Source: Cyanobacteriota bacterium SRBZ.bins.94.201705 (GTDB lineage Bacteria; Cyanobacteriota; Cyanobacteriia; Cyanobacteriales; Cyanobacteriaceae). Taken from it: DNA of 48,757 nt. The notes under the pieces were generated by a model that saw only the letters and a list, made by a program, of their open reading frames with translations, was not told the origin of the DNA and ran no database searches. Below are positions 47,566 through 48,757 of this stretch, piece after piece; the first letter of the stretch is position 1, and the number at the start of each line of letters is the position of its first letter. The translations under genes and the position numbers were made by a program. Location: positions 1-48,757 of the forward strand of contig JAUQQP010000016.1 of NCBI GenBank assembly GCA_030549855.1, given 5' to 3'.

Positions 47566-48402
47566 CTACATGACGCCCCTTTGTCGCAACCAATCCTCTA
47601 CTTCTTCTAGCCGGCTAAAGTCAAACAGCTTCTCCCCTAAACTCTCTAAATCCTCCTTCCCCAGTTGCTGTAACAAAGCCAACAGTGGTGAGGGTATCCT
47701 GCCAAAGCGTTTTTCCAGCAGCCTGCATAATAGTTGTCTTTCCCCCTCTTGTTTCCCCTTTTCCTCACCCTTTTTAAAGATGTCTTGGTAGATAACAGAT
47801 TCCCGCATAGTCTCCTCCCGTAACAGTTTAAAAATCAAGTCTTTGTCGAAACGCAAACCCGCCAGAATTTGTGTACAAGCCGTCAGATTCTGTCTAGTCT
47901 CCCTATCGGCTATGTTAGCAAGACTGTTAGCCACCCGAGTTAGAAGAGTGGAAGGGGAGTCGGTTTTTGCCAAAGACGCCAGGGGAATAAGAGGAGGTTG
48001 CTGAAGGAAAAAATCCGGATTTTCTTCCCACATCCTCACCACTCGCCACCGATGAAGGGTATTCTCCCCCTGGTAGCAGTCAGTGTAGGCAAGGGGATGA
48101 CTAGTCTGACGGAGGAAAATTACCACTTGTGTTACAGGACAGTTATATTGCCGCACCAGTCTCACAAAATAGTCTAACATCCTTAGGCCCAGGGGGGGAT
48201 GGGATTGTACAGCCGTCTGAAACTCGATGTGTAAAATCCTTTGGGGGGTTTGAAGGAAAAGAAGGGAGTCAGCCACTATCGGTGGTACACTTAATTCTGT
48301 TTTTAATACCACTGCCTCCTTTACCTCCGTTGCCAGCAACCATTGTGCGAAACAGAGGGGATAGGTTTGGGCTAACAGTTTACATATGTTGTCAAAAGAC
48401 AT
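47566..48402 (-). CDS. Rpn/PD-(D/E)XK nuclease-like protein with DUF4351 C-terminus
   Basis: This 278-aa protein belongs to a family of transposase-derived or recombination-promoting (Rpn-like) nucleases common in cyanobacteria. Near the N-terminus ILHIEFQTAVQ resembles the core ExQ/ExK strand of PD-(D/E)XK nucleases, preceded by ADSLLFL. A C-terminal DUF4351 helix bundle is seen (QLLCRLLEKRFGRIPSPLLALLQQLGKEDLESLGEKLFDF). I chose ATG 48402 (MSFDNICKLLAQ); the frame goes to 48426, but those codons lie inside the preceding gene. ATG 48402 overlaps the upstream gene's stop (TAATG). Confidence 0.82.
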   Translation of the reverse strand: MSFDNICKLLAQTYPLCFAQWLLATEVKEAVVLKTELSVPPIVADSLLFLQTPQRILHIEFQTAVQSHPPLGLRMLDYFVRLVRQYNCPVTQVVIFLRQTSHPLAYTDCYQGENTLHRWRVVRMWEENPDFFLQQPPLIPLASLAKTDSPSTLLTRVANSLANIADRETRQNLTACTQILAGLRFDKDLIFKLLREETMRESVIYQDIFKKGEEKGKQEGERQLLCRLLEKRFGRIPSPLLALLQQLGKEDLESLGEKLFDFSRLEEVEDWLRQRGVM

Positions 48403-48757
48403 TACAAACCCCTTTGTCGCAACCAATCCTCTACTTCTTCCAGCCGGCTAAAGTCAAACAGCTTCTCCCCCAAACTCTCTAAATCCTCCTTCCCCAGTTG
48501 CTGTAACAAAGCCAACAGTGGTGAGGGTATCCTGCCAAAGCGTTTTTCCAGCAGCCTGCATAATAGTTGTCTTTCCCCCTCCAAATAGCCTATCTGTTTA
48601 CCCTTTTCCTCCCCTTTTTTGAGAATATCCTGGTAGATAACAGATTCCCGCATAGTCTCCTCCCGTAACAGTTTAAAAATCAAGTCTTTGTCGAAACGCA
48701 AACCCGCCAGAATTTGTGTACAAGCCGTCAGATTCTGTCTAGTCTCCCTATCGGCTA
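48402..48757 (-). CDS. second Rpn/DUF4351 nuclease-like gene, N-terminus beyond window
   Basis: The C-terminal 118 codons of an upstream paralogue run to a TAA at 48402-48404. They are nearly identical to the C-terminal part of the gene above (47566-47930), except for a five-codon insert (IGYLE) in the KGKQ-EGERQ stretch. It overlaps the start of the downstream paralogue by one base, so both are probably translated from one mRNA. The N-terminal nuclease part is not visible. Confidence 0.82.
   Translation of the reverse strand, partial: ADRETRQNLTACTQILAGLRFDKDLIFKLLREETMRESVIYQDILKKGEEKGKQIGYLEGERQLLCRLLEKRFGRIPSPLLALLQQLGKEDLESLGEKLFDFSRLEEVEDWLRQRGL

Noticed and set aside
48402-48701. A 99-codon stand-alone gene starting at an internal Met
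   Set aside because: The frame stays open to the window end and matches the paralogue upstream of that Met, so it is the 3' part of a truncated longer gene.

Overview
This window comes from a cyanobacterium. The lineage markers are a DNA polymerase III alpha subunit split into two genes carrying the halves of the DnaE intein, a Ycf34 protein, an NDH-1 subunit NdhB of about 510 residues, PATAN-REC (PatA-type) response regulators, a DUF1822 gene next to a sigma-like gene, and an SLH-bearing porin. I cannot fix the genus. No HIP1 octamer (GCGATCGC) was seen by eye.

Layout. Positions 1-6004 hold a truncated SLH porin, yidD, dnaE-C with intein C, ycf34, a small membrane protein, a TPP riboswitch with thiC, and another membrane protein. 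Positions 6318-10481 encode a large hybrid histidine kinase on the minus strand. Positions 10666-13700 hold a plus-strand run fabZ-lpxA-pyrF-cbiB. From 14056 to 36121 almost everything is on the minus strand. In transcription order this is dnaE-N with intein N, three tandem PATAN-REC regulators, a CheA-REC hybrid kinase, an MCP, CheB, CheR-TPR, a double-domain CheW, and aroB. The plus-strand right arm holds a frameshifted sigma-like gene, a DUF1822 gene, a tRNA nucleotidyltransferase, a GHL10-type glycosidase, ndhB, tRNA-Tyr, and secE-nusG-rplK-rplA followed by a NanE-like epimerase. The right edge has two tandem minus-strand Rpn/DUF4351 nuclease-like genes, the second cut by the window end.

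The chemosensory block looks like a complete membrane array: receptor, adaptor, kinase, methyltransferase and methylesterase. It has no stand-alone CheY, so the three PATAN-REC proteins are the likely outputs, probably for phototaxis or type IV pilus motility. It contains unusually long pyrimidine-skewed non-coding gaps (2.1, 2.7 and 0.9 kb).

The strongest unexplained structure is in the cheB-cheR gap. Three diverged copies of a ~165-bp unit each start with TTGACA, 17 nt and TAAAAT or TAGAAT, followed at fixed distances by conserved blocks. They look like a tandem family of small-RNA genes firing toward the cheB 3' end. Other points are: both split-dnaE halves lie 30 kb apart in an orientation one inversion would rejoin; two adjacent PATAN-REC genes show gene conversion; the CheA has a second Hpt with Glu in place of the phosphorylatable His; ~80-bp repeats alternate A-B-A-B upstream of dnaE-N; and a homopolymer frameshift interrupts the sigma-like gene.
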